From NCBI RefSeq assembly GCF_019634845.1, contig NZ_JAHCAQ010000017.1, positions 22,662 to 86,661 on the forward strand: a stretch of 64,000 nt of DNA, read 5' to 3'. A program made the position numbers and the translations under genes. The notes under the pieces were generated by a model, which was not told the origin of the DNA, did no database searches, and saw only the letters and a list, made by a program, of their open reading frames with translations. Position 1 is the first letter of the stretch; each line of letters begins with the position of its first letter. The DNA is from Dokdonella sp. GTDB taxonomy: Bacteria; Pseudomonadota; Gammaproteobacteria; Xanthomonadales; Rhodanobacteraceae. This document shows positions 50,501 to 58,108 of the stretch, piece after piece.

Positions 50501-50728
50501 GTTGCCACGCGCCGTGCCCGGCTTGTAGGCACCCGCAGCGACCCAGGTTTCCGTGCAGGCCATATTGCCGAGCGCCGATTGCAGGTTCGTGTAGGCACTT
50601 GCCCAGTTCGAACCGTCGTTGGCGCCGCCCGCGCCGGCCTGCTCGTGGCAGACCGCCGCACCCGCGCCCGAAGACGCGAACAATGCCGCCGCCACGGCCA
50701 GGCGAGCATACGCTTTGATGATGTCCAT
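47585..50728 (-). CDS. Second secreted beta-helix protein with GFD C-terminal module
   Basis: 1047 aa. Signal peptide (1-24). Residues ~26-235 hold two tandem ~105-residue copies of a unit with W-A-S-A-Y-x-x-L-Q-S-A-L, V-W-V-A-K-G-V-Y-K-P, V-H-G-G-F and L-S-G-D-I. A beta-helix follows, to [19 protein letters not shown] (choice-of-anchor Q signature, about 560). Then come two ~80-residue repeats (G-L-A-G-G, L-N-G-G-E-T-L, C-T-V, V-T-D-V-V-V-H-C) common in xanthomonad surface proteins. A DUF11-like domain, V-L-L-R-D-G-F-D at 921-928 and a ~120-residue terminal module match the 1117-aa protein. Probably exposed at or released from the cell surface. Confidence 0.78.
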   Translation of the reverse strand: MDIIKAYARLAVAAALFASSGAGAAVCHEQAGAGGANDGSNWASAYTNLQSALGNMACTETWVAAGAYKPGTARGNSFAIASGRAVHGGFAGNEAARTQADPLAHATILSGDIGAVEVASPHVCYVNHAASGAHDGLTWASAYVDLQSALLEPLCSEVWVAKGVYKPTTSGTDRGATFSIRPGVKVHGGFVGGETSTAQADPGMNRTVLSGDIDGDDTVDAAGITRTSSDAHGANSYGVVRMDATTAAGSIGADTVLDGFVISGGVGIPGQLNRPIGGGLYCNADASGRSCLPRLSRLWFAGNSADSGAALFNRGENGGTASPDLREVTFSGNFASQYGSAVCNYGYGGIASPSLENVTFSSNVASSMGGAMANQAQLGGQASPTLRSVTFAGNTGSGGAAMFVAATDTAVSATTIDGAILADPSGRPEIIYYLSQGSVAISNSIVAAGCPGGQTTCQNVIAANPQLGTLQDNGGATPTLLPGPGSAATDAGAAATCGTTPYDFDQRGVARPQGAGCDLGAVEVRQTRLTVAVTGPGSVTADASMPAATASGIAACRADSGTCGAGYMAEPQPASALLDVAADTHAHLASVSDNCGVGGASAGALSGSTYALAAFAANCTVTATFAADTHAIGGSIGGLAGSGLQLQLDGGETVTPAPNATTFQFPTALSWGTHYDVAIAAQPTQPWQTCTLDNASGDVGDADVDDIAVTCTTNTYTVGGGVDGLAGGSVGVRLNGGETLTLSANAPFAFATALASGTDYSIDIAQQPDGQSCTVGHASGTVGGANVTDVVVHCAALPPHLALAIDGGSAFARYGRIVDYTITLSNDGHSPATGVPVDVTLSSAFDGQYAHWQCFDGGAGASCTASGDGPLHDSVTVPPGRSVTWHVSVPVLPGSAEAEATFMLAIGGAQPLEQTDTKTLVLLRDGFDVPYAGTLRLVGADAVALLGGDATRTFALPPPSGARIDDVLDACDASECVAVQRMPLAATNVLLRLMHRDAQGREHVSPWTAARSDATLAIGGMDGENGVRLILLEGGAAPLALPVIDRQ

Positions 50729-50910
50729 GAAGCCCCTGATGCGATCGAAGAAACACGCCGGAGCGCCGTTCACGGCGCCCGTTCGTCGATCTACGCGCGA
50801 GGTGGCGGCGCCGAGGATCATCGGCCGCAGGACGTGGGCCGCGCAGGCTGGACGCGCATGCACGCGCCCGGCCGACCCGGTTTTGCGATGCGCTTGGATC
50901 GCGCCTTCGG

Positions 50911-52221
50911 CTAGCGCGCCGCGCCGAGATAGTCGAGCGCGGCCTGCAGCATGCCCGCGCTGCCGACGGCGAGTGCGCCTTCGTCGAGGAAGAAATGCGG
51001 CGAGTGGTTGGTCGGCGCGGTGGCGGGGTCGGTCCCCGCCGGTGTCGCGCCGACGAAGAAGTACACGCTCGGCACCTGGATGGCCTGGCCAAGCTGGGGA
51101 AAATCTTCCGAGGCGGTCCAGCGCTGCGCCTCGCGCACCCGGTCCTTGCCGAGCGCGGTCTCCAGGCTGGCGCGCACGCGCGCGGTCAGCGCCGGATCGT
51201 TGTAGTTGACCGGGTTGCTGCTGTCGGCCGACAGCGGCACCTGCGCCTCGACCGTGGCGCCATGGGCGGCGGCAACGTGCTCGGCGATGTTGCGCAGGCT
51301 GGCCAGCGCATGCTGGCGCATGCCCTCGTCGAACGCGCGCACGGTGCCCTGCAGCTCGGCCTTGTCGGGCACGATGTTGAAGCGCGAGCCGCCATCGAAG
51401 ATGCCGAAGGTCAGCACCGCCGGCTCATGGTTGATGTCGAGCTCGCGGCTGACGATGGTCTGCGCCGCGGTGACGATCTCGGCCGCGGTCACGATCGGAT
51501 CGACGCCCTTCCACGGCGTGGCGCCATGGCTCTGCTTGCCGTGCACGACGATGCGGAAGGTGTCGGAGCTGGCCATCGCGCCGCCGGCACGCAGCGCGAC
51601 GACGCCGACCGGCAGCGCGCTGACCACGTGCATGCCGAAGATCGCGTCGGGGCGGAAGTCCTTGAACACGCCTTCCTTGACCATCAGCGGCGCGCCCCCT
51701 TCCTCGCCCGGCGGCGCGCCTTCCTCGGCCGGCTGGAAGATGAACATGACATCACCCGCCAGCTCGTTGCGCCGTTGCGCCAGCGCCTGCGCCACGCCGA
51801 GCGTCATCGCCACGTGCGCGTCGTGGCCGCAGGCATGCATGATGCCGACCGGCTTGCCGAGGTATTCGCCCCTGGCCTTGGACGCGAACGGCAGATCGAC
51901 CTCCTCGGTCACGGGCAGGCCGTCCATGTCGGCGCGGATCGCCAGCCTGGGCCCGGGCTTGCCGCCCTTGAGGACGCCGGTCACGCCGGTGTGGGCGATG
52001 CCGGTGCGCACCGTGTAGCCGAACTTCTTCAATTCGGCGGCGACGAACTTCGCCGTGCGCCGCTCCTGGTTGGACAGTTCCGGATGCTGGTGCAGGTCGC
52101 GTCGCCACTGCGTCATCGTCGGCACCCATGGCGCCATCGTCTGCGCCGCGCCGGATGGCTCGCTGGCGGCGAAGGCGGGTGCGGCCAGCAGCAGCGCCGC
52201 GCCGAACAGGGTCTTGTGCAT
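50911..52221 (-). CDS. Secreted M20 amidohydrolase/peptidase
   Basis: 436 aa. A signal peptide (1-18, A-F-A-A) is followed by the M20D amidohydrolase fold: R-R-D-L-H-Q-H-P-E-L-S, I-R-A-D-M-D-G-L-P, H-A-C-G-H-D-A-H and P-A-E-E-G supply the metal ligands. The C-terminal S-P-H-F-F-L-D-E-G-A-L also matches. Relatives cleave N-acyl amino acids (hippurate, acetyl-lysine, IAA conjugates); the exact substrate is open. A periplasmic location is predicted. It starts 26 nt after the QEGLA-family gene, forming a two-gene operon. Confidence 0.9.
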   Translation of the reverse strand: MHKTLFGAALLLAAPAFAASEPSGAAQTMAPWVPTMTQWRRDLHQHPELSNQERRTAKFVAAELKKFGYTVRTGIAHTGVTGVLKGGKPGPRLAIRADMDGLPVTEEVDLPFASKARGEYLGKPVGIMHACGHDAHVAMTLGVAQALAQRRNELAGDVMFIFQPAEEGAPPGEEGGAPLMVKEGVFKDFRPDAIFGMHVVSALPVGVVALRAGGAMASSDTFRIVVHGKQSHGATPWKGVDPIVTAAEIVTAAQTIVSRELDINHEPAVLTFGIFDGGSRFNIVPDKAELQGTVRAFDEGMRQHALASLRNIAEHVAAAHGATVEAQVPLSADSSNPVNYNDPALTARVRASLETALGKDRVREAQRWTASEDFPQLGQAIQVPSVYFFVGATPAGTDPATAPTNHSPHFFLDEGALAVGSAGMLQAALDYLGAAR

Positions 52222-52247
52222 GGTGGTGTCTCCTCGTGGGGCCGGCA

Positions 52248-53510
52248 TCACATGCCCAGGGCCAGATCTTCCGGCTTGACCTGGTCCAGATGCAGGCGGT
52301 TGCTGAACAGCGAAAACGCAAGGGTACCGGCCAGCCCGCGCGCATGCTGCAACCACGGCGGCACGTGGCGCGGGGCGGCGATCGTGCCGTCGTCGAACTG
52401 CGCCTGCAGCGCGAACACGTCGCGCAGCGCCAGCTTGCCCGCAAACAGGTTGCGGCACAGCGCCATGCGGTTGTGGCGCAGCGCCCAGCGGAAAAACGTG
52501 TGCACGGCCAGCAGGCCGTGCAGGTACACCGCGTCCTTGGTGAAGGCTGCGCCACCTGCCGGTGCCACGCCGCGGAACACGCGCTGCGCCGAGGCGAAGC
52601 TGTCGGCATCGCTCTGCCCCGCCTGCAGGAAGAAGCGGAACACCTCGATGAAATCGGCACCGCGCATCGCCATGTCGATGGCGAGGATGCGCAGCGAGAT
52701 GCGCTGCATGCGCATGATGTCGATCGAGCCCGAGGCCAGTTCGGCGAACACCGCCAGCCCTTCCTGGGTGGCGGTGATGCGCGGTGAGGCGCGTGCCAGC
52801 GACTTCAGGCAAGGCTGCGCGCGACCGTTGAGCGCGGTCAGCGAGTGCACGAAGGCCTCGTGGTTGAGCAACTGGTCGCGGTCATAGCTGGTGAACGTGG
52901 CAGCCGCGCGCAGGCGGATGCGGGTGGCGCCAGCCGCCGCCTTGGCGATGAGGTCGGGGTCGGTTTCCACCTGCACCACGCCGGCGCCGAAGAAGGCATC
53001 GAGTCGCGCGCACAGCTCCTCGCGCAGCGCGCTGGCCGGAATCTCGTCGGGTGGCTCGGCCGCGCCGGCGCCATTGCCGACTTCGTCGGCCACCGCGATG
53101 AAGTGGTGTGCGGCATCGAGACTGGTCAGCGTCGAGCCGGGCAGGCGATCGTGGGGCTGGCCATACAACTGCACCGACAGCGCGGTGACCGCCGGCGTGC
53201 CCAGTGCATCGAGCAGGTCGGCGGCGATGCGCCAGGAGCGCGCGTTGCGCGCAAGGTAGTCGCCGATCGGATGACCGGAGTCGGCGGCGGCGATGATCGC
53301 ATCGAGCTCGGCACGCGTCGCGGCCAGGTCGCAGCGCGGGTAGCTGACCTGCGGCAGACAGGGGCGGCCCGCGCGCCAGGCGGCGAGGAAACACTGCTCG
53401 GTCGCTGCCGGCCAGCTCACGTACTGCAGCACATGCATGCCGCGCGTGGCCGCCACCAGGCGGCGGTCGAGTTCGGCGTAGCGATCGATGTCGGTCGAGG
53501 TTGCCATCAT
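52248..53510 (-). CDS. QEGLA/DUF1704-family protein, putative zinc carboxypeptidase
   Basis: 420 aa. The family signature A-T-Q-E-G-L-A-V-F-A-E is at 247-257. About 30 residues earlier is N-H-E-A-F-V-H with H217, E218 and H222, an H-E-x-x-x-H motif. The family is annotated in bacteria as flavohemoglobin-expression-modulating QEGLA protein. Eukaryotic relatives (KIAA0895L/MATCAP) are zinc tyrosine carboxypeptidases with the same H-E-x-x-x-H layout and a Glu ligand in the QEG segment. The residues needed for catalysis are therefore present; the substrate is unknown. It has no signal peptide, so it is cytoplasmic. Confidence 0.8.
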   Translation of the reverse strand: MMATSTDIDRYAELDRRLVAATRGMHVLQYVSWPAATEQCFLAAWRAGRPCLPQVSYPRCDLAATRAELDAIIAAADSGHPIGDYLARNARSWRIAADLLDALGTPAVTALSVQLYGQPHDRLPGSTLTSLDAAHHFIAVADEVGNGAGAAEPPDEIPASALREELCARLDAFFGAGVVQVETDPDLIAKAAAGATRIRLRAAATFTSYDRDQLLNHEAFVHSLTALNGRAQPCLKSLARASPRITATQEGLAVFAELASGSIDIMRMQRISLRILAIDMAMRGADFIEVFRFFLQAGQSDADSFASAQRVFRGVAPAGGAAFTKDAVYLHGLLAVHTFFRWALRHNRMALCRNLFAGKLALRDVFALQAQFDDGTIAAPRHVPPWLQHARGLAGTLAFSLFSNRLHLDQVKPEDLALGM

Positions 53511-53586
53511 GCACGGCTGGTGGTGGCGGCCGCGACGATAGCAGCTCGCGCAGTGACTGCGCCGCGAGCCTCGTCGGCGGCGACCC

Positions 53587-54660
53587 TCAGCGGCGGCCGG
53601 CCTTCTCGCCGAGGCGGCGGTGGAGCGCCTTGGTCAGCACCTTGGCGGTGCTCTTGCGCCGCAACTGCACTTCCAGCGCGTCGGCGCTGGCCGCCAGTTC
53701 GTCGCGCAGCTTGCGGTAGTTGCGCCAGCGATCGGGGTCGAGACGCCCGTCGGCGAGCGCCGCCTGCACCGCGCAACCCGGTTCGCTGCCATGCGCGCAG
53801 TCGCCGAAGCGGCACGCCTGCGCGAGCTCCTCGATGTCGGCGAACTGGCCGGCATCGAGCTGCTCCTCGCCGGTGAGCTTGAGCTCGCGCATGCCGGGGG
53901 TGTCGATGAGACAGCCGCCGGTCGGCAGCATGATGAGCGCGCGGTGGGTGGTGGTGTGGCGGCCGCGGCTGTCGTGCGCACGCACCGCCGCGGTCGCCTG
54001 GCGCTGCTGGCCGAGCAGGGTGTTGGTCAGTGTCGACTTGCCGGCGCCGGACGAACCGACCAGCACGCCGCTGCGACCGGGCCCCAGCTCGGCCGCGAGC
54101 GGCGCCACGCTGGCGGCATCCTTGGCATTGACCGCGACGACGCGCGCGCCCGGCAGGCGCGCCTGCAACTGCGCCACGCGCGCGACGGCGTCGCTGACGC
54201 GGTCGGCCTTGGTCAGTACCACGATCGCCTGCGCCCCGCTGCCCTCGACCAGCAGCAGGTAGCGTTCGATGCGTGCCGGGTTGAAATCACCATCGAGGCC
54301 GACCAGCACCAGCACGAGATCGATGTTGGTGGCGATGAGCTGCTGCTGGTGACTCTCGCCGGCGGCGCCGCGTCGCAGCACACTGCGGCGCGGCAGCACC
54401 TCGTCGATGGTCGGCGGCTGGCCCGGCGCCACGCTGACGAAGTCGCCGACGGCGGGGCGCAGCACCGGATCGAGGTTGCGGCGCAGGAAGCGCGCGGCCG
54501 GCTGGGCGTTGAACGTGCTCGCGCCATCATGCAGCTCATAACCGCTGCGATGCTGCGCCACCACGCGCGCGACACTGCCGCGGCCGGCCACCGCGACGTC
54601 GTCGGTGCCGCGCCAGCCAATGCGCGCCAGTCGTTGGTCGGGGCTGCAGGGGGCAGACAT
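53587..54660 (-). CDS. rsgA: Small ribosomal subunit biogenesis GTPase RsgA
   Basis: 357 aa circularly permuted GTPase acting late in 30S maturation. An OB-fold N-terminus (about 25-105) is followed by G4 T-K-A-D, G1 G-S-S-G-A-G-K-S-T, a G2 region with S-R-G-R-H-T-T-T, and G3 D-T-P-G-M-R-E. The zinc finger is at the C-terminus, C-R-F-G-D-C-A-H-G-S-E-P-G-C-A-V. It is divergent from the GGDEF gene. Confidence 0.96.
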   Translation of the reverse strand: MSAPCSPDQRLARIGWRGTDDVAVAGRGSVARVVAQHRSGYELHDGASTFNAQPAARFLRRNLDPVLRPAVGDFVSVAPGQPPTIDEVLPRRSVLRRGAAGESHQQQLIATNIDLVLVLVGLDGDFNPARIERYLLLVEGSGAQAIVVLTKADRVSDAVARVAQLQARLPGARVVAVNAKDAASVAPLAAELGPGRSGVLVGSSGAGKSTLTNTLLGQQRQATAAVRAHDSRGRHTTTHRALIMLPTGGCLIDTPGMRELKLTGEEQLDAGQFADIEELAQACRFGDCAHGSEPGCAVQAALADGRLDPDRWRNYRKLRDELAASADALEVQLRRKSTAKVLTKALHRRLGEKAGRR

Positions 54661-54754
54661 TGGCGCGATTCTAGCCGGCGCCGGCGCCTGTGGGCGGTCG
54701 AATCGGCGTAGACTCAAGCGGATCGGACGACAGCAGAGCGTCGCAACGAACACG

Positions 54755-55918
54755 ATGGCCGACCGCGCAACATCCACGCCGATGGCGACGCCAGCGCCGG
54801 CGGTCGGCCGGTCCGCGGACGAGGACGGCGGTCGCCGGGTGGCGCTGGCCGCGATCCTCGCCGAGGTCTCGGGCCAGGCACTGCAGGGCGACTCGCTCGA
54901 CGACACCCTGCAGCGCATCACCGACTGCCTCACGCGCGAGCTGCCGGTTGCGATCGCCAGCATCATCCTGCTCAACGAGACGGGCACCCATTTCGTCGAC
55001 GAGGTGTGGAGCGGCGAACTCAACCTCGACCTGCCCAGCGGCCTGCCATGGCCAGTCACGATCGGTGCCGCCGGCCGCGTCGCGCGCAGCGGCCAGGCCC
55101 AGCTCATCGCCGACGTCGCAGCCGACCCCGACTACGTCGCCGGCAATGCCGACGTGCGCAGCGAATACCTGGTGCCGATCCGCCACCGCCAGCGCCTGCA
55201 CGGCGTGCTCAACCTCGAGAGCACGCGGGCCGATTTCTTCACCGCCGAAGTCTGCGCGATCTTCGACGCGATCGCCCTGCAGGTGGCCGGCGCGATCCAC
55301 CTCGCGCGCATCGTGCATGAACTGGAACACGCCAACCGCCGCCTGCGCCAGTTGTCGCTCAGCGACGGCCTCACCGGCGTTGGCAACCGGCGCTGCTTCG
55401 ACGCGCAACTGGCCGACGAATGGTCACGGCATGCCGCCAACGGCCGGCCGCTGGCCCTGCTGCTGGTCGACGTCGACTGCTTCAAGCCACTCAACGACCA
55501 CGCCGGCCACCTGCGTGGCGACGACTGCCTGCGCGAAGTGGCACGCCAGTGCGTCGCCGCCGCAGCGCAGCCCGAGGTCACCGTCGCGCGCATCGGCGGC
55601 GACGAATTCGCGCTGCTGCTGCCCGGTTGCGGGCTCGACGCCGCGCTCGCCTGCGCCGAGCGCGTGCGCGGCGCGGTCGAGGCGCGCGACCTGCGCCATC
55701 CGTTGGCACCGCAGGTGCCGCGCATCACGGTCAGCATCGGCGCCGCGATCGGACCGGCGGGCGATGCCTCGCCCCAGGCCCTCGTCGAACAGGCCGACCG
55801 CGCGCTGTATCTGGCCAAGGCGGCCGGGCGCAACTGCGTGCGCGCATTCGACCCGCGCGACCGGGCCGCGGCGGCGCCACGCGGCGCGTGCTGCGATGCG
55901 GCATCGTTGCTAAAATGA
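54755..55918 (+). CDS. GAF-GGDEF diguanylate cyclase
   Basis: 387 aa cytoplasmic protein. A GAF sensory domain (about 35-195; L-N-E-T-G-T-H-F-V, G-A-A-G-R-V-A, V-P-I-R-H-R-Q-R-L-H-G-V-L-N-L-E) leads to a GGDEF domain (about 210-370) with D-G-L-T-G-V-G-N-R-R and the active site R-I-G-G-D-E-F. It should make cyclic di-GMP. The residues just before R-I-G-G-D-E-F (P-E-V-T-V-A) lack an RxxD inhibitory site, so product feedback is unlikely. The ATG of M-A-D-R-A-T is chosen among weakly supported starts. Confidence 0.9.
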   Translation: MADRATSTPMATPAPAVGRSADEDGGRRVALAAILAEVSGQALQGDSLDDTLQRITDCLTRELPVAIASIILLNETGTHFVDEVWSGELNLDLPSGLPWPVTIGAAGRVARSGQAQLIADVAADPDYVAGNADVRSEYLVPIRHRQRLHGVLNLESTRADFFTAEVCAIFDAIALQVAGAIHLARIVHELEHANRRLRQLSLSDGLTGVGNRRCFDAQLADEWSRHAANGRPLALLLVDVDCFKPLNDHAGHLRGDDCLREVARQCVAAAAQPEVTVARIGGDEFALLLPGCGLDAALACAERVRGAVEARDLRHPLAPQVPRITVSIGAAIGPAGDASPQALVEQADRALYLAKAAGRNCVRAFDPRDRAAAAPRGACCDAASLLK

Positions 55919-55943
55919 GCCGTTGCTACCGTCCGGTATTGCC

Positions 55944-57182
55944 ATGCACGAGCCCCCCATCGCGGTCGCCAGCCGACTCGGCCAGGTGCGTTATGACATC
56001 CGTGGTCCGCTGAGTCGGCGCGCCCACGAGCTCGAGCGCGACGGTCAGGCGATCCTGCGCCTGCACATCGGCAACCCGGGCCTGTTCGGCTTCCGCGTGC
56101 CGCAGCACCTGCGCGACGCGATCGCCGAACACCTGCCGCGCAGCGAGGCCTACTGCCACCAGCAGGGCCTGGTCGAGGCGCGCGAGGCGATCGCCGCACT
56201 GCACCGGCGCAACGGAGTCGCGGCCAGTGCCGAGCAGGTGTTCATCGGCAACGGCGTCAGCGAGCTCATCGACCTCAGCCTGCGCGCCCTGCTCGACGAG
56301 GGCGACGAGGTGCTGGTGCCGGCGCCCGACTATCCGTTGTGGACCGCGGCCACGCGCCTCAACGGCGGTGTGCCGGTGCACTACCCATGTCCGGCCACGC
56401 GCGAGCACCTGCCCGACGCGGCCGAGATCGAGGCGCTGGTCACGCCGCGCACGCGCGCGCTGGTCATCATCAATCCGAACAACCCGACCGGTGCGGTCTA
56501 TCCGCGCGAGCTGCTGCTGGCGCTGGTCGACATCGCCCGCCGTCACCGGCTCGTGCTGCTCGGCGACGAGATCTACGACAGCGTGCTCTACGACGGCGCC
56601 AGCCACACGCCGCTGGCGCCGCTCGCGGCCGAAGTGCCATGCATCAGCTATGGCGGCCTGTCCAAGGTGCACCTGGCCTGCGGCTACCGCGTCGGCTGGC
56701 TGGTGCTGAGCGGGGCGCCGGCGCGCACGGGCGAGCTCCTGCGCGCACTCGACCTGCTGGCCTCGCTGCGCCTGTGCAGCAACGTCACCGCGCAATGGGC
56801 GATCCGCCCCGCGCTCGAGGGCCCCAACGAAATCGGCCGGCTGACCGCGCCGGGTGGACGCCTGCATGCGGCACGCGCGGCGATCTGCGACGCGGTCGGG
56901 CGCAGCGCCTTCCTGCGCGTGGTGGCGCCGCACGGTGCGCTGTATGCATTCCCGAGCGTCGATCCGCAACGCCTGCCCGACTTCGACGACGCCCGTTTCG
57001 CGCTCGATCTGCTCGAGGCCGAGCGCATCCTGCTGGTGCCCGGGTCGAGCTTCAACATCGCCGCGCGCAACCACTTCCGGGTGACACTGCTGCCCGAACC
57101 GGCCGTACTCGAGGATGCGTTCGCGCGCCTCGAGCGCCAGCTCGAACGCTGCGCCGAACAAGCCGCCCGCCGCGTCGCCTGA
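55944..57182 (+). CDS. alaA: Alanine aminotransferase AlaA-type (PLP)
   Basis: 412 aa fold-type I aminotransferase. The N-terminal R-Y-D-I-R-G-P-L, then H-I-G-N-P-G-L-F-G-F and A-Y-C-H-Q-Q-G-L, match the AlaA/YfbQ subgroup, which transfers the amino group between glutamate and pyruvate. I-I-N-P-N-N-P-T-G, D-E-I-Y-D and S-Y-G-G-L-S-K (PLP lysine) are intact. It starts 25 nt after the GGDEF gene. Confidence 0.85.
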   Translation: MHEPPIAVASRLGQVRYDIRGPLSRRAHELERDGQAILRLHIGNPGLFGFRVPQHLRDAIAEHLPRSEAYCHQQGLVEAREAIAALHRRNGVAASAEQVFIGNGVSELIDLSLRALLDEGDEVLVPAPDYPLWTAATRLNGGVPVHYPCPATREHLPDAAEIEALVTPRTRALVIINPNNPTGAVYPRELLLALVDIARRHRLVLLGDEIYDSVLYDGASHTPLAPLAAEVPCISYGGLSKVHLACGYRVGWLVLSGAPARTGELLRALDLLASLRLCSNVTAQWAIRPALEGPNEIGRLTAPGGRLHAARAAICDAVGRSAFLRVVAPHGALYAFPSVDPQRLPDFDDARFALDLLEAERILLVPGSSFNIAARNHFRVTLLPEPAVLEDAFARLERQLERCAEQAARRVA

Positions 57183-57214
57183 GCGGCCGCGGGCGACGCT
57201 CTGTGGCACCGGCA

Positions 57215-57235
57215 CTGCCGCTGCGCAAGCGGCAG
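57215..57235 (+). terminator. Hairpin after alaA
   Basis: CTGCCGCT (57215-57222), 5-nt loop, AGCGGCAG (57228-57235), 33 nt past the alaA stop. There is no T-run. It is the likely transcription end for the alaA transcript. Confidence 0.5.
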
Positions 57236-57459
57236 CGGCCGCGGCCCGAGCGGCCCGACCCGGCCGCCGCGCGCGTTGCGGACGCCGCTCCACCACTGCA
57301 AATCAATCGGTTGCGGCCAGCCGGTGCGGAATCGAGCGCTGCATCCTTAACGAAACGCCAACACCGTTCAGCGAAGGCTTTGCTACTTTCCCGCCCTCGC
57401 CGGGTGTGCCGTTGGTCATGGCCGCCCTTGTCCGGTCCGGTTGCACGGGGTGTTGCGCC

Positions 57460-58062
57460 ATGCGATTCCAGCCAATGACGTCGTCCGCCCTGTTGGCGCT
57501 GCTGCTGTCGGCCAGCGCCAGCGTCGCCGCCGCCCCGCTGCAGGGCCCGGCGCTCGGCGTGCTGGGCCTCGATCGCGCCGGCGCAATCGCCACCACGGCG
57601 CTGCCCGATGCAGGGACGATGCTGGTGCTGCCGGCCGAGCCGGTCGAGCAGGCCGCCGATGCGGCGCCGCCGGCCTCACGCATCCGCCGCCTGCTGGCCG
57701 ATTTTTCGCTGAGCCTGCGCGAGGTTCGCTATCGGCGCGGTGGCCGCGACCCGCACACCGGCTTCGATTGCAGCGGCTTCGTGCGCTATGTCTACCAGCA
57801 CACGATCGGCGCCCTGCTGCCATCCAATTCGGCCAGCCAGTTCCAGGTCGGCAGCAAGGTCGCACGCGCCGACATGCAGGTCGGCGACCTCGTGTTCTTC
57901 CGCACCCACGGCAAGCGCATCTCGCACGTGGGCATCTACCTGGGCGACAACCGCTTCATCCACTCACCCTCGACCGGCAAGCACGTCAGCGTGAGCAGCC
58001 TCGACGAGACCTACTGGGCGCGCCGCTTCGCCGGTGCCAGGCGCCCCGACGTGCTCGGCTGA
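57460..58062 (+). CDS. Secreted NlpC/P60 peptidoglycan hydrolase
   Basis: 200 aa. Signal peptide (about 1-25, A-S-V-A-A-A) and a linker to about residue 70, then an NlpC/P60 domain with F-D-C-S-G-F (Cys104), S-H-V-G-I-Y-L-G (His156) and R-F-I-H-S-P (His168): a Cys-His-His triad. Such enzymes cut D-Glu-mDAP bonds in peptide stems. An in-frame ATG 14 codons upstream would add a Cys-rich stretch before the signal and is less likely. Confidence 0.88.
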   Translation: MRFQPMTSSALLALLLSASASVAAAPLQGPALGVLGLDRAGAIATTALPDAGTMLVLPAEPVEQAADAAPPASRIRRLLADFSLSLREVRYRRGGRDPHTGFDCSGFVRYVYQHTIGALLPSNSASQFQVGSKVARADMQVGDLVFFRTHGKRISHVGIYLGDNRFIHSPSTGKHVSVSSLDETYWARRFAGARRPDVLG

Positions 58063-58108
58063 GCCGCACCGGCTGGCCGCCCGCGCCGCGCGACCCATCA
58101 GCGCCGCC

